Assembly: GCA_902564385.1 (NCBI GenBank)
Contig: CACFAT010000002.1
Location: 121,671 to 185,670, forward strand
DNA: 64,000 nucleotides
Reading direction: 5' to 3'
Origin: an uncultured Pelagibacteraceae bacterium
GTDB lineage: Bacteria > Pseudomonadota > Alphaproteobacteria > Pelagibacterales > Pelagibacteraceae
Positions 55,666 to 64,000 of the stretch are shown piece after piece. The first letter of the stretch is position 1. Each line of letters opens with the position of its first letter. The notes under the pieces were generated by a model. It saw only the letters and a list, made by a program, of their open reading frames with translations. It made no database searches and was not told where the DNA came from. Both the position numbers and the translations under genes were made by a program.

Positions 55666-56934
55666 TTAACTCCATTTTTTTTCAAATTTATGTCTAATTA
55701 TTTGTGCAAATAAGTTCATTATAATTAAAAATCCTAATAGAACCATAATACAGGCAGAAACTTTCTCGACAAAACCTCTTTCAGCGCTCTCTGCCCAAAT
55801 ATAAATTTGCACTGGCAAACTTGCAGCTGGATCTAAAGGAGATCCTGGTATTGTATTTACAAAAGCCACCATGCCAATCAATATCAAAGGTGCGGTTTCG
55901 CCTAAAGCTTGGGCCAAACCAATTATTGTACCGGATAAAGTCCCTGGCATAGATAACGGAACTGTATGATGCATTGTAGTTTGCATTTTACTAGCACCCA
56001 TTGCAAGTGCTGCCTCTCTTATACTTGGAGGAACTGCTTTTAAAGATGCTCTACAAGCAATAATAATTGTTGGTAAAGTCATCAACGATAAAGTTATTCC
56101 ACCGACTAGAGGTGTTGACCTAGGTAATTGAAATACAGCAAGTAAAATACCCAGTCCTAAAAGACCAAAAACAATTGAAGGTACTGCTGCTAAATTATTT
56201 ATATTTACCTCAATAAAATCAGTAAATCTGTTTTTAGGAGCAAATTCCTCTAAATAAATAGCTGCTAGAACTGCTACAGGAAAAGCTATCATTAAACAAA
56301 CAAGTATAGAAAATATTGATCCCATAAATGAACTTGCTATACCAGCTAATTCAGCTTCTCTTGAATCAGGATATGTAAAAAAACTTAAATTGAATTTACT
56401 TTCAACTTTTCCTAGTTCTACAAGTTGATCAAAAATCTTTAATTGATAATCCGTAACTCTTCTTTGATCTTCAGGTAAATCTCTTGGATAATTGCCTTTA
56501 AATACTTGATCTAAATCATCTGAGGCAGTTAAATAAACATCTTTAGTTTTTCCAATTAATGAAGGGTCGTTTAAAAGTTCCCTTTTAATCTCTCTTTCGA
56601 AAAAGTAAGAGACCATTCTCTTCAGCTCATTTTCTTGATCCTCATTAGCATTTGGATCCAAATCAGCCATTGATTTTAATGCTATATCGTAATAATCAGC
56701 ATCTTTTAAATCCTCTTTAGAAGGATTTTGCTCTAACATCATTAATTCAGCATCAAAAGTAACTGGAACAATAAGCCAAGTTTTTTGAAAGGCTGAATAG
56801 CCTGTCGAAAAAATTTTAAAAATAAAGATTGTTAAAAATAAAAGTGCCATAAAAATTGCACTTTGACCGTATAATCGAAATCTCTTTTCAGCTTTATATC
56901 TTTTATTTAATAATTGTTCTTTATTTTTATTCAT
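55666..56934 (-). CDS. pstA: Phosphate ABC transporter permease PstA (extended)
   Basis: Membrane component, 422 residues, longer than the 296 of E. coli. An N-terminal TM (about 25-45) and a 150-residue periplasmic domain precede the usual five-to-six-helix core with the EAA loop [14 protein letters not shown]. This N-terminal extension is found in alphaproteobacterial PstA (DUF3333 type). It overlaps pstC by eight bases. Confidence 0.95.
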   Translation of the reverse strand: MNKNKEQLLNKRYKAEKRFRLYGQSAIFMALLFLTIFIFKIFSTGYSAFQKTWLIVPVTFDAELMMLEQNPSKEDLKDADYYDIALKSMADLDPNANEDQENELKRMVSYFFEREIKRELLNDPSLIGKTKDVYLTASDDLDQVFKGNYPRDLPEDQRRVTDYQLKIFDQLVELGKVESKFNLSFFTYPDSREAELAGIASSFMGSIFSILVCLMIAFPVAVLAAIYLEEFAPKNRFTDFIEVNINNLAAVPSIVFGLLGLGILLAVFQLPRSTPLVGGITLSLMTLPTIIIACRASLKAVPPSIREAALAMGASKMQTTMHHTVPLSMPGTLSGTIIGLAQALGETAPLILIGMVAFVNTIPGSPLDPAASLPVQIYIWAESAERGFVEKVSACIMVLLGFLIIMNLFAQIIRHKFEKKWS

Positions 56935-58312
56935 ATTTTTCTCTATATTTTTTAACTACTCTTAAGGCCACAATATTCAAACAGAGCGTTACTAAAAATA
57001 ATGACATACCTAAAGCAAATGCAGCTTGCGTTTTTGGGTCGCCAAAAGCTTGATCTCCAATTAATATTACAACAATTTGCGCTGTAATTGTTGAAGTAGA
57101 TTCTAATGGATTTAAAGTTAAATTAGCAGCTAAACCAGAGGCCATAACAACTATCATTGTTTCTCCAATTGCTCTTGAAACACCAAGCAAAATAGATCCA
57201 ACTATACCAGGCAATGCTGCAGGAAAAATAACTTTTTTTATTGTTTCTGATTTGGTTGCTCCCATGGCATAACTTCCATCTCTTAAACTTTGAGGTACAC
57301 TTGTAATCACATCGTCACTTAAACTTGAAATGAATGGTATAATCATAATGCCCATTACTCCGCCTGCCGCTAAAGCGCTTTCAGCTGAAACGTCTAAACC
57401 CATGCTATTACCTATTTCCTTTAAAAAAGGTCCAACTGTTAGAGCAGCAAAAAATCCATAAACAACTGTTGGTATACCAGCTAAAATTTCAATTAAAGGT
57501 TTTGCGTATTGTCTAACTTTAACTGATGCATACTCAGCCAAATAAATTCCACTCATTAGTCCAATAGGAATAGCAACACACATAGCTATGAAAGCAATAA
57601 AAAAAGTACCAGCAAAAATAGGGACTGCTCCAAAAGTATCGGAGTACATTGTCGGATCTAAAGCCTCTGAAGAATCTCTAACAAAAGCTTTTGCAGGATA
57701 CCAATGAGTTCCAAAGACAAAATCAAATAATGGAATTACTTTAAAAAAATCTATAGTTTGAAATATAAGTGAAAATACTATTCCAACAGTAGTTAATATT
57801 GCAGCTAAAGAAGCTGTAAATAAAACTGCTTTAAAAAATTTTTCAACTGGTTCTCTTGTTTTAGAATTAGATGAAATTTTTTTATAAGCGTAAGCAACAG
57901 AGGCAATAATTATAGATAATACTATAACAGCTTTTGAACTTTGAGCTATTGATCGAAGACTTAAATATTTTTCAGCTGAAGCCTCAATAAAAGGTGTAAT
58001 TTCTCCGGTAAATTGTCCTCGAGACAATGCTTTTGTTTTTTCGTAAATTAAATTTAATTCATCATCAAGATAGCCTTGATTTGAATAATCACTTAAGATT
58101 AATAATTTTACAATTGTGGGCTCAAAAATTGCCCATAAAGAAAAAATTATAAAAGCTGGTATTGCACACCAAATTGCAAGATAATAACCATAAAATTGTG
58201 GTAATGCAGTTAATCTTTTATTTGTAGATTGAATTGTATATGCTTTTCTACGTCCAAAATAATAACTTGTGAAACCCAGAAGAACAATAAATGTAAACAA
58301 TATTAAGTTCAA
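56927..58312 (-). CDS. pstC: Phosphate ABC transporter permease PstC
   Basis: Second permease, 461 residues, also with a long N-terminal segment and periplasmic loop before the ABC core. The EAA-like loop is RDGSYAMGATKSETIKKV, followed by LPGIVGSILLGVSRAIGETM. It follows pstS after a terminator hairpin, so pstS is likely made in excess over the membrane components. Confidence 0.95.
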   Translation of the reverse strand: MNLILFTFIVLLGFTSYYFGRRKAYTIQSTNKRLTALPQFYGYYLAIWCAIPAFIIFSLWAIFEPTIVKLLILSDYSNQGYLDDELNLIYEKTKALSRGQFTGEITPFIEASAEKYLSLRSIAQSSKAVIVLSIIIASVAYAYKKISSNSKTREPVEKFFKAVLFTASLAAILTTVGIVFSLIFQTIDFFKVIPLFDFVFGTHWYPAKAFVRDSSEALDPTMYSDTFGAVPIFAGTFFIAFIAMCVAIPIGLMSGIYLAEYASVKVRQYAKPLIEILAGIPTVVYGFFAALTVGPFLKEIGNSMGLDVSAESALAAGGVMGIMIIPFISSLSDDVITSVPQSLRDGSYAMGATKSETIKKVIFPAALPGIVGSILLGVSRAIGETMIVVMASGLAANLTLNPLESTSTITAQIVVILIGDQAFGDPKTQAAFALGMSLFLVTLCLNIVALRVVKKYREKYE

Positions 58313-58347
58313 AGAATCTCCTTTATTGAGGACTTTACTCTTATTTC

Positions 58348-58380
58348 AAAAAAAAGGGGTCTCAAAAGACCCCTTTTTTA
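58348..58380 (-). terminator. Terminator between pstS and pstC
   Basis: GGGGTCT (58356-58362), four-base loop, AGACCCC (58367-58373), flanked by eight As and six Ts, so it is a symmetric Rho-independent terminator that works on the minus strand. Partial readthrough into pstCAB would give more binding protein than transporter. Confidence 0.85.
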
Positions 58381-58403
58381 ATTATTTGTTAACAGAGTAA
58401 TAA

Positions 58404-59435
58404 TTAATTACCCATAGCAACTAGCTTCGTAGCATTAGTTCTAGTTGTTTTATACAACTTAGAGTCTAATGGAACTAAACCAATATCTGCTAAGTAACCA
58501 CCTTTTCCAATAGCTTTCTTAGTTGTGAATTCTTTCACAAACTCATGTAATCCTGGGATTACTCCAACGTGAGCTTTTTTCACATAGAAAAATAATGGTC
58601 TTGCAACTGCATAACTGTAGTCTTGAATACTCGCTAGAGAGGGTTGTCCACCATCTATGCTAGCAGCTTGTAATTTATCTTTAGCAGCTAAGAAATAGCT
58701 GAAACCAAAGAAACCAAACATATCTTTATCTTGAGTTAACTTTTGGATGATTAAACTATCGTTTTCTCCTACTTCAATAGCAGCTCCATCTTCTCTGTAA
58801 AGTTTTTGTGGTTTTTTGTATTTTTTATTTCCAGCTTCAAAACCTGCTTTATAAAGAGCTTTAGCTTCTTTAGTCATACCTTTTTTCATTACTAAAGAAT
58901 TCCAAGCATCTCTAGTTCCTGATGTTCCTGGTGGGATCATTACTGAAATTTTTTGTTTTGGTAAGCTAGGGTCAATTTGGTCCCAAGTTTTATAAATATT
59001 TGGAACTAACTTACCATCAACTACTGTATGAGCAGCTAATGCTAAATATAATTGTTCTTTAGTAAAGTTTACTGGTTTTGCATCTTTGCTGTAAGCTAAT
59101 GTAATACCATCGTTACCAATTACGATCTCAACAATATCATTTACACCATTTTTCTTACATAGGGCTTTCTCTTTGTCTTTCATAGCTCTTGATGCATTTG
59201 TAATATCTGGATGTTGCTCACCAACACCAGCACAGAATAGTTTAGCTCCTCCACCAGTACCAGTCGACTCGATTACAGGAGTTTTGAATCCTGAACCACC
59301 AAATCTTTCAGCAACAACAGTCGCGTAAGGGAATACTGTAGACGAACCAACTATCTTAATTTGATCTCTTGCTTGAGCAACAGTTGCTATTGATAGAGCA
59401 ACTAAAGAAGCAATCACTATAGTTAGTTTTTTCAT
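58404..59435 (-). CDS. pstS: Phosphate ABC transporter substrate-binding protein PstS
   Basis: Periplasmic phosphate receptor, 343 residues. Signal peptide about 1-22 ending QARDQIKI; phosphate-binding loop GSSTVFPYATVVAERF and IPPGTSGTRDAW, with TGTGGGAKLFC. Bases near GC-preferred codons and a ribosome site AAAGGA suggest high expression. A Pho box lies 71 bases upstream of the start. Confidence 0.96.
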   Translation of the reverse strand: MKKLTIVIASLVALSIATVAQARDQIKIVGSSTVFPYATVVAERFGGSGFKTPVIESTGTGGGAKLFCAGVGEQHPDITNASRAMKDKEKALCKKNGVNDIVEIVIGNDGITLAYSKDAKPVNFTKEQLYLALAAHTVVDGKLVPNIYKTWDQIDPSLPKQKISVMIPPGTSGTRDAWNSLVMKKGMTKEAKALYKAGFEAGNKKYKKPQKLYREDGAAIEVGENDSLIIQKLTQDKDMFGFFGFSYFLAAKDKLQAASIDGGQPSLASIQDYSYAVARPLFFYVKKAHVGVIPGLHEFVKEFTTKKAIGKGGYLADIGLVPLDSKLYKTTRTNATKLVAMGN

Positions 59436-59505
59436 TATCTTTAATCCTTTCGTTATTTATTAATTAAAAGATGCCTGACTCGTATAAATTTATTGAATCT
59501 TTAAT

Positions 59506-59523
59506 ATTACAGAATTATTACAG
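59506..59523 (-). promoter_or_regulatory. Pho box upstream of pstS
   Basis: On the minus strand CTGTAATAATTCTGTAAT: two identical CTGTAAT half-sites with the 11-base period of PhoB sites. A weaker third half-site (TTAACA) precedes it by one period. Its distance to the start (71 bases) fits a PhoB-activated promoter. Confidence 0.85.
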
Positions 59524-59544
59524 TTTTGTTAAAAACCTAACTTT

Positions 59545-60153
59545 TTAGTTGTATTTCATTGAGACAATAATCTCACTATTTTCAGTTTCTAGACCACCTT
59601 TGCATGAAACTGGATTTACGTTATCCTTAAAAGCAAGATCTGGGGTTGGTCTTAAGACAACTTCCAGTTTTACCAAATTAACTAATTCCTCAAGAACACT
59701 TTGGTCATAACGCCATTTTGGCCAACTAGTAGGAGTAGAAAAAATAGATGTTAAATAGCTTGTCGCCATAGTAAACCTATAATTACTCATATTTTCATTT
59801 CTCAGTAAATGATCTCTAACAGAATTAAATATGTTTCGACATCTCAATGAATCTGACATGTAGTTCTCTTTTTTTAAATTTTCATTTACTGGAATTGAAA
59901 CAATTAAATCTACTGTATTTCTCCAATAGGAACTGAGAACATCTATATATATATCTTCATACGGTACATCTTTATGTTTTTTTATTTCAGGATATGAACT
60001 TTTTAAGTCTTCCTGTAATCTAAAGATACCAATATCAAAAACAGTTAATTGCTGGTTTCTTAAAATTGTAGAAATATCTGATGCATTACTTTTAGTAATG
60101 ATCGACATTAAAAAAAAAATAATAATTAAAATACTATGTAATATCTTAATCAT
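59545..60153 (-). CDS. Unknown exported protein in the Pho cluster
   Basis: 202 residues with a clear signal peptide (about 1-24, ending SNASDIS), so probably periplasmic. No known motif; the mature protein is mixed alpha/beta by composition with two Cys residues and a WPKW motif. It lies between phoR and pstS on the same strand. Position suggests a role in phosphate stress or phosphate sensing, but no function can be given. The gap to pstS contains the Pho box. Confidence 0.7.
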   Translation of the reverse strand: MIKILHSILIIIFFLMSIITKSNASDISTILRNQQLTVFDIGIFRLQEDLKSSYPEIKKHKDVPYEDIYIDVLSSYWRNTVDLIVSIPVNENLKKENYMSDSLRCRNIFNSVRDHLLRNENMSNYRFTMATSYLTSIFSTPTSWPKWRYDQSVLEELVNLVKLEVVLRPTPDLAFKDNVNPVSCKGGLETENSEIIVSMKYN

Positions 60154-60247
60154 AAATTAATTTTAAATAAACTAAGATACGAATCAACAAAAGATTTGTT
60201 AAATCTTGGTTGAATAAGAGTTAATTTTAAACAATTTTTTAAATTAA

Positions 60248-61396
60248 TTATTTTGTTGGAAGATATATCTTAATTTCAGTACCTTCATTAACTTTACTGA
60301 GAATCTCATAGTCACCTCTGTGTTGAGATATAATATGTTTCATTATAGCTAAACCTAAACCTGTACCACCAACCTTTTTACTTTTTTCTGTATCTACTCT
60401 AAAAAATCTTTCAGTTATTCTTGGAATTAGCTGGTGAGGTATTCCAACACCTTCATCTTTAATGATAATGGCAATATTTTTATCAATTAATTTACCTTCA
60501 CTGATTTGACTTTTTACGTATATATTTTTTCCATCTTGTGAATATTTAATTGAATTATCAATTAAATTTGAAAATACAGTTAACAATTTATCATTATCAC
60601 CAAAAACTAAGGTTGGTTCCATAAGTTCAATATGTAAATTGATTTTCTTTTTTTTAAGAATTAATTCAAAGTTACTTTTAATATTTGTAAAAAGATCATT
60701 TAAGCTCACAATTTTATTAGGCTTGATATGTTCTTCCAATTCTATTCTACTTAAAATCAATAAATCATTGATTAGGTTTTCCATTCTTAATACTTGATCA
60801 GACATGATAGACATAAATTTTTTTTGCGCCTCTTGGTCTTTTGAAGCTGGTCCAAGAATAGTTTCTAACGAACCTTTAATCGAAACTAAAGGTGTTCTTA
60901 ATTCATGACTCACATTTGCAACAAAATCAGTTTTTAGTTTTTGTGCTTTTGTTATTTCTGTAAAATCTTTTAGAAACAATACGACAGAGTTTATTTCTGG
61001 AAACAAATGGGTCGGACCAGGAATAACATAGATTTTGTAAAGTTGATAAGATGGTAAATTTATTTCTACATTGACATTTTTTGTAGTTTGATCTTTGATA
61101 GCCTCTTCAATCGTTTCTAATAATTTTGTATCTCTAATTACACTTGAAATATTTTTATCAATTAGGTTTTCTCCAAAACGTTGTTTTGCACTTTTGTTTA
61201 GATATTTGATTAAATTATATTTATCTAAAGCAAAGAATTGATCTTCTAATTCTTCAATAATTACTCTTTTTCCTAAATCATCCTTATTAGTCTTGTTTAC
61301 AACTGGTGCTGTGTTTTCTGGCTTAATATTTTTTTTAAATAAAAAATATAATAAAATGATTATTATAACTATAAGTATCAACTCTGCCAAAAACAT
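60248..61396 (-). CDS. phoR: Phosphate regulon sensor kinase PhoR
   Basis: Membrane histidine kinase, 382 residues. One N-terminal helix (about 3-20), a PAS-like domain (about 45-145), then HisKA with H164 in NVSHELRTPL and the HATPase domain with the N box, DEGVGIP and GGTGLGLAI motifs. It activates PhoB under phosphate limitation. It is 34 bases after the agt-like gene on the same strand. Confidence 0.93.
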   Translation of the reverse strand: MFLAELILIVIIIILLYFLFKKNIKPENTAPVVNKTNKDDLGKRVIIEELEDQFFALDKYNLIKYLNKSAKQRFGENLIDKNISSVIRDTKLLETIEEAIKDQTTKNVNVEINLPSYQLYKIYVIPGPTHLFPEINSVVLFLKDFTEITKAQKLKTDFVANVSHELRTPLVSIKGSLETILGPASKDQEAQKKFMSIMSDQVLRMENLINDLLILSRIELEEHIKPNKIVSLNDLFTNIKSNFELILKKKKINLHIELMEPTLVFGDNDKLLTVFSNLIDNSIKYSQDGKNIYVKSQISEGKLIDKNIAIIIKDEGVGIPHQLIPRITERFFRVDTEKSKKVGGTGLGLAIMKHIISQHRGDYEILSKVNEGTEIKIYLPTK

Positions 61397-61430
61397 GGAT
61401 ATGTTTTAACAAATGTAATGTATATTGTCT

Positions 61431-62438
61431 TTAATTATTAGGTGAAATATTTTCAAAAAATATTTTTGCCGTTTCCTCCCAAGAATATTTTTTTGCAAAA
61501 TCAAGACAATCTTGACGACTTACCTTCAAAGCTTTTAAAGCAGAGGTTTTCAAATCATTATCTAAAGTATCAATATTAGTACCCCCTAATATATCTTTAG
61601 GTCCCGGTACAGGGTAAGCTGCGACTGGTGTGCCACAATTTAAAGACTCTAAGACAACTATACCAAACGTATCTGTTTTACTTGGAAATACAAAAACATC
61701 AGATGATGCAAAATGAGAAGCTAATTCTCCATTTGTTTTCTCACCTAAAAAAATGTCTTTTGGAAACTTTTTTTTTAAATTGTTTAAATCAGGACCTTTA
61801 CCAATTATAATTTTAGTACCTTCAAGATCTAAATCTAAAAATGCTTTGATATTTTTTTCAACAGCAACTCTTCCAACATATATCCATATAGGTCTTTTAT
61901 AAGGTAAGTCTTTCTTAATGGGGTTTTTAAATGCACCATGATTACCTCCTCTGGTCCATGTAACCATTTTATTGTTATCAATACCTAAAGAAATTAATTC
62001 TTCACGCATAGATTCTGTTGTTACTAAAATTCTTTCAGCTTTATTATGAAAATTGCATAAAAATTTTTCTGACCATTTAGCTGGAATGATAGGCATATAA
62101 AGTTTCATGTATTTATCAAATCTTGTGTGAAAACTTGTGGTAAATTTTAAGCCATTTTTAATGCAATGTCTTCGTGCCATAAACCCTAAGGGTCCTTCTG
62201 TTGCAATGTGTATTGCATCAGGTTTAATTGATTTAATTAAGTTACTTACACGGGGCCAAACATTTAAGGACAATCTAATTTCATTATATTTTGGCATGGG
62301 CATGGTAAGAAATTGTTGAGGAGTAATATATTCAATAGTTTGACCTTGTGATTTAAGAATTTCACCAGTTTCGTGGAGAGTTCTTACAACACCATTAACT
62401 TGAGGGTAATAAGCATCGGTAACAATTAATATTTTCAT
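61431..62438 (-). CDS. agt: GT4 glycosyltransferase, probable lipid-remodelling enzyme
   Basis: 335 residues, GT-B fold. Donor-side motifs are WIYVGRVAVEKNIKAF and EX7E in DTFGIVVLESLNCGTPVAAYPVPGP. It is encoded three bases after a metallophosphoesterase and before phoR, the pairing seen in marine bacteria that replace phospholipids with glycolipids when phosphate is scarce (PlcP-Agt system). The acceptor would be diacylglycerol. The name is by synteny; an unrelated mannosyltransferase is possible. Confidence 0.75.
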   Translation of the reverse strand: MKILIVTDAYYPQVNGVVRTLHETGEILKSQGQTIEYITPQQFLTMPMPKYNEIRLSLNVWPRVSNLIKSIKPDAIHIATEGPLGFMARRHCIKNGLKFTTSFHTRFDKYMKLYMPIIPAKWSEKFLCNFHNKAERILVTTESMREELISLGIDNNKMVTWTRGGNHGAFKNPIKKDLPYKRPIWIYVGRVAVEKNIKAFLDLDLEGTKIIIGKGPDLNNLKKKFPKDIFLGEKTNGELASHFASSDVFVFPSKTDTFGIVVLESLNCGTPVAAYPVPGPKDILGGTNIDTLDNDLKTSALKALKVSRQDCLDFAKKYSWEETAKIFFENISPNN

Positions 62439-62441
62439 TCT

Positions 62442-63248
62442 TTAAGATGCTTTTTTGAATGAACCGATCCTGTTATTATCAATATTTTCTGAAATATATT
62501 CGTTTCTTTTTTTATCCCAATAAATTATCTCAAAAGTTCCATCATATTTTTCTGCCAAGGCTGTACATGACTCAACCCAATCGCCACAATTTAAATAATT
62601 AACACCATCAAGATTTAAATTTTCAGCATGATGTATGTGTCCACAAATTATTCCATCAAATTTTTTCCTTTTTGCATATGAAGAAAGTGTGTTTTCATAT
62701 TCACCTATAAATTTTACAGCATTTTTTACCTTATATTTTAAAAATTTTGCCAATGACCAATAGTCTTTACCTCTCAATTTTCTAAAAAAATTTATAATAA
62801 CATTAATTTTAAGTAATAATTCATAGGCAATAGCTCCTAATTTAGAAAGCCATTTAGCATATTTCATTACTCCGTCCCAAGCATCACCATGAACAACTAA
62901 ATATTTTTTTCCTAACTGCGTTTCATGAATAACTCTATTTACTATTTTAATATCACCTAAATGCATTGGAATAAATTTTCTAAATACCTCATCATGATTT
63001 CCAATTATGTAAAATACTTTTGTCCCGTGCCTGGCTTTTCTCAATATTTTTTGTATGACATCATTATGCTCTTGAGGCCAATAGAAACTCTTTTGCATTG
63101 CCCAAACATCGATTATATCTCCAACTAAATAAAGGTTCTCGGATCTTGAATTCTTAAAAAATTCTAAAAGCTTGTTAGCTTGACAACCTTTGGTGCCAAG
63201 ATGCACATCAGATATAAATATACTCTTATATTTTAATAACGGAGGCAT
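62442..63248 (-). CDS. plcP: Metallophosphoesterase, PlcP-like phospholipase C
   Basis: Calcineurin-fold hydrolase, 268 residues, related to LpxH UDP-diacylglucosamine hydrolases. Metal ligands: SDVHLG (D14, H16), GDIIDVW (D44), GNHDE (N84, H85), VHGDAWD and CGHIHH. In the PlcP family it removes the phosphate head group from phospholipids to give diacylglycerol under phosphate stress. It leads the run plcP-agt-phoR, and Pho-box-like repeats lie 15 to 70 bases upstream. Confidence 0.8.
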   Translation of the reverse strand: MPPLLKYKSIFISDVHLGTKGCQANKLLEFFKNSRSENLYLVGDIIDVWAMQKSFYWPQEHNDVIQKILRKARHGTKVFYIIGNHDEVFRKFIPMHLGDIKIVNRVIHETQLGKKYLVVHGDAWDGVMKYAKWLSKLGAIAYELLLKINVIINFFRKLRGKDYWSLAKFLKYKVKNAVKFIGEYENTLSSYAKRKKFDGIICGHIHHAENLNLDGVNYLNCGDWVESCTALAEKYDGTFEIIYWDKKRNEYISENIDNNRIGSFKKAS

Positions 63249-63262
63249 TAAAAAAACCTATT

Positions 63263-63281
63263 TTGTAACACAACTGTAACT
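63263..63281 (+). promoter_or_regulatory. Pho-box-like repeat 1 between plcP and the lipid kinase gene
   Basis: TTGTAACACAACTGTAACT: TTGTAAC and CTGTAAC at an 11-base period, close to the PhoB consensus. The orientation reads towards the plus-strand kinase gene, but PhoB could serve the divergent plcP as well. Confidence 0.6.
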
Positions 63282-63298
63282 CGAATCATTTAGTTCTT

Positions 63299-63317
63299 AT
63301 GTCATTGAAATGTTAAA
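63299..63317 (+). promoter_or_regulatory. Pho-box-like repeat 2 between plcP and the lipid kinase gene
   Basis: ATGTCATTGAAATGTTAAA carries TGTCATT and TGTTAAA with an 11-base period, a weaker match to the PhoB site than the first. It ends 30 bases before the kinase ATG. Confidence 0.4.
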
Positions 63318-63347
63318 GATTTATTAAAAATTAGTTACGAAAAAATT

Positions 63348-64000
63348 ATGCATTATTGTTTGATTTATAACCTTAATTCTTCAACAGGGAAAAAAATAAA
63401 ATTTGTAAATAAGATTTATGAAAAATTAAAAATTAACAACTCTGTAGATTATTTCAAAACCAAATCTGAAAAAGAGGCGAAAGAAATATTTTTGAAATTT
63501 AAAAATAAAAATTATGATAGATTGATAGTTGCTGGTGGAGATGGATCAGTATCATTTGCTATCAATGAATTGATAAAAAATGACTTTGATTTTAATGATA
63601 AATTTGCAATTGGGTACATACCGGCTGGAACAGCCAATTTACTTCAAGCAGAGTTATCGATAAATAAAAAAGTAGACGATATTTGTAATATTTTAACATC
63701 AAATAATTATAAACAATCTAATCTTATAAAAATAAATAAAAATTATTTTTTTTTAATGGCTGGTATTGGTTGGGATGCTAAAATTGTTCACTCTATTGAT
63801 ACACGTATAAAAAAAATACTTGGTAAGATAATATTTGGTTTAAAAGGGTTTCAGCATTTTTTATTTATGAAAAATAATAAACTTGATGTTTTCTTTGATG
63901 GTCAAAAATATCAAGCTGATTGGGTATTAAGTTCTAATACCAAATATTATGCTGGTCATCATAAGATAAATAAGTCAAACATTTTTGATGATAGATTAAT
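63348..64000 (+). CDS. Diacylglycerol/lipid kinase family protein, cut by window end
   Basis: Plus-strand frame from the ATG at 63348 that runs off the right edge (217 codons seen). It has the DAGK catalytic glycine loop GGDGSVSF (63-70), then IGYIPAGTANLLQAEL and a GIGWDAKIV segment, all typical of YegS/DgkB-type lipid kinases. Placed head to head with plcP and with Pho-box-like repeats between them. It would phosphorylate diacylglycerol or a related lipid, which balances the phospholipase. The C-terminal part is missing from the window. Confidence 0.85.
   Translation, partial: MHYCLIYNLNSSTGKKIKFVNKIYEKLKINNSVDYFKTKSEKEAKEIFLKFKNKNYDRLIVAGGDGSVSFAINELIKNDFDFNDKFAIGYIPAGTANLLQAELSINKKVDDICNILTSNNYKQSNLIKINKNYFFLMAGIGWDAKIVHSIDTRIKKILGKIIFGLKGFQHFLFMKNNKLDVFFDGQKYQADWVLSSNTKYYAGHHKINKSNIFDDRL

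Overview
The window looks like a chromosome segment of a streamlined, very AT-rich marine alphaproteobacterium of the SAR11 / 'Candidatus Pelagibacter' type. This is inferred, not proven by a marker gene. The reasons are strong A/T codon bias, near-absent intergenic space, start/stop overlaps and overlapping convergent gene ends, short versions of many proteins, and several gene orders typical of alphaproteobacteria (rlpA-like/dacC/tmk/holB/metG/tatD; gyrA/coaD/ppi/tgt; dgt/argS/x/nagZ/scpA/scpB/tatABC/serS/yajC/secDF). No rRNA, CRISPR array, insertion sequence or prophage was seen. Four tRNA genes (Glu-TTC, Pro-TGG, Ser-TGA, Lys-TTT) are present.

Layout. 1-1.27 kb: end of an AEC-type transporter and a drug/metabolite (EamA) transporter. 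1.27-4.9 kb is the only accessory-looking part: a 530-base AT desert, a short MGMT-type alkyltransferase, a GC-rich structured island (about 2.08-2.28 kb) that may be an RNA, a 59-residue membrane ORF, a tyrosine recombinase, a glycosyltransferase and a GIY-YIG protein. 4.9-9.6 kb: class II fructose-bisphosphatase, an SbmA-like transporter, an NDUFS4-like Complex I accessory subunit, a zinc-ribbon protein, NhaA and a glutathione peroxidase. 9.6-18.3 kb: a minus-strand run for cell-wall, replication and translation functions (MBL hydrolase, TatD, MetRS, HolB, Tmk, DacC, RlpA-like, MltB, RarD, SdhE). 18.3-30.8 kb: RecG, a DUF502 protein, an M48 protease, Tgt (its zinc ligands are gone), cyclophilin, CoaD, GyrA, SSB, UvrA and a PuuD-type membrane protein. 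30.8-42.7 kb: protein export (SecF, SecD, YajC, TatCBA), SerRS, ScpBA, NagZ, ArgRS and Dgt, with divergent ErpA and ExoIII.

42.7-49.2 kb: an Ldh-family oxidoreductase, then a zinc-uptake locus (znuA divergent from znuC-znuB-zur). Two tandem palindromes lie between znuA and znuC and are probable Zur operators. Small membrane proteins follow, then an arsenate reductase-aquaporin pair that resembles the ArsC/AqpS detoxification route, and a NUDIX hydrolase.

49.3-64 kb is a phosphorus module. It holds exopolyphosphatase and polyphosphate kinase, a SixA-like phosphatase, then reading along the minus strand plcP-like phospholipase, agt-like glycosyltransferase, phoR, an unknown exported protein, pstS, pstC, pstA, pstB, phoU and phoB. 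A divergent diacylglycerol-kinase-like gene is cut by the window end. Pho-box-like direct repeats (11-base period) lie upstream of pstS and between plcP and the kinase gene. The combination suggests phosphate sensing and uptake coupled to phospholipid replacement by glycolipids.
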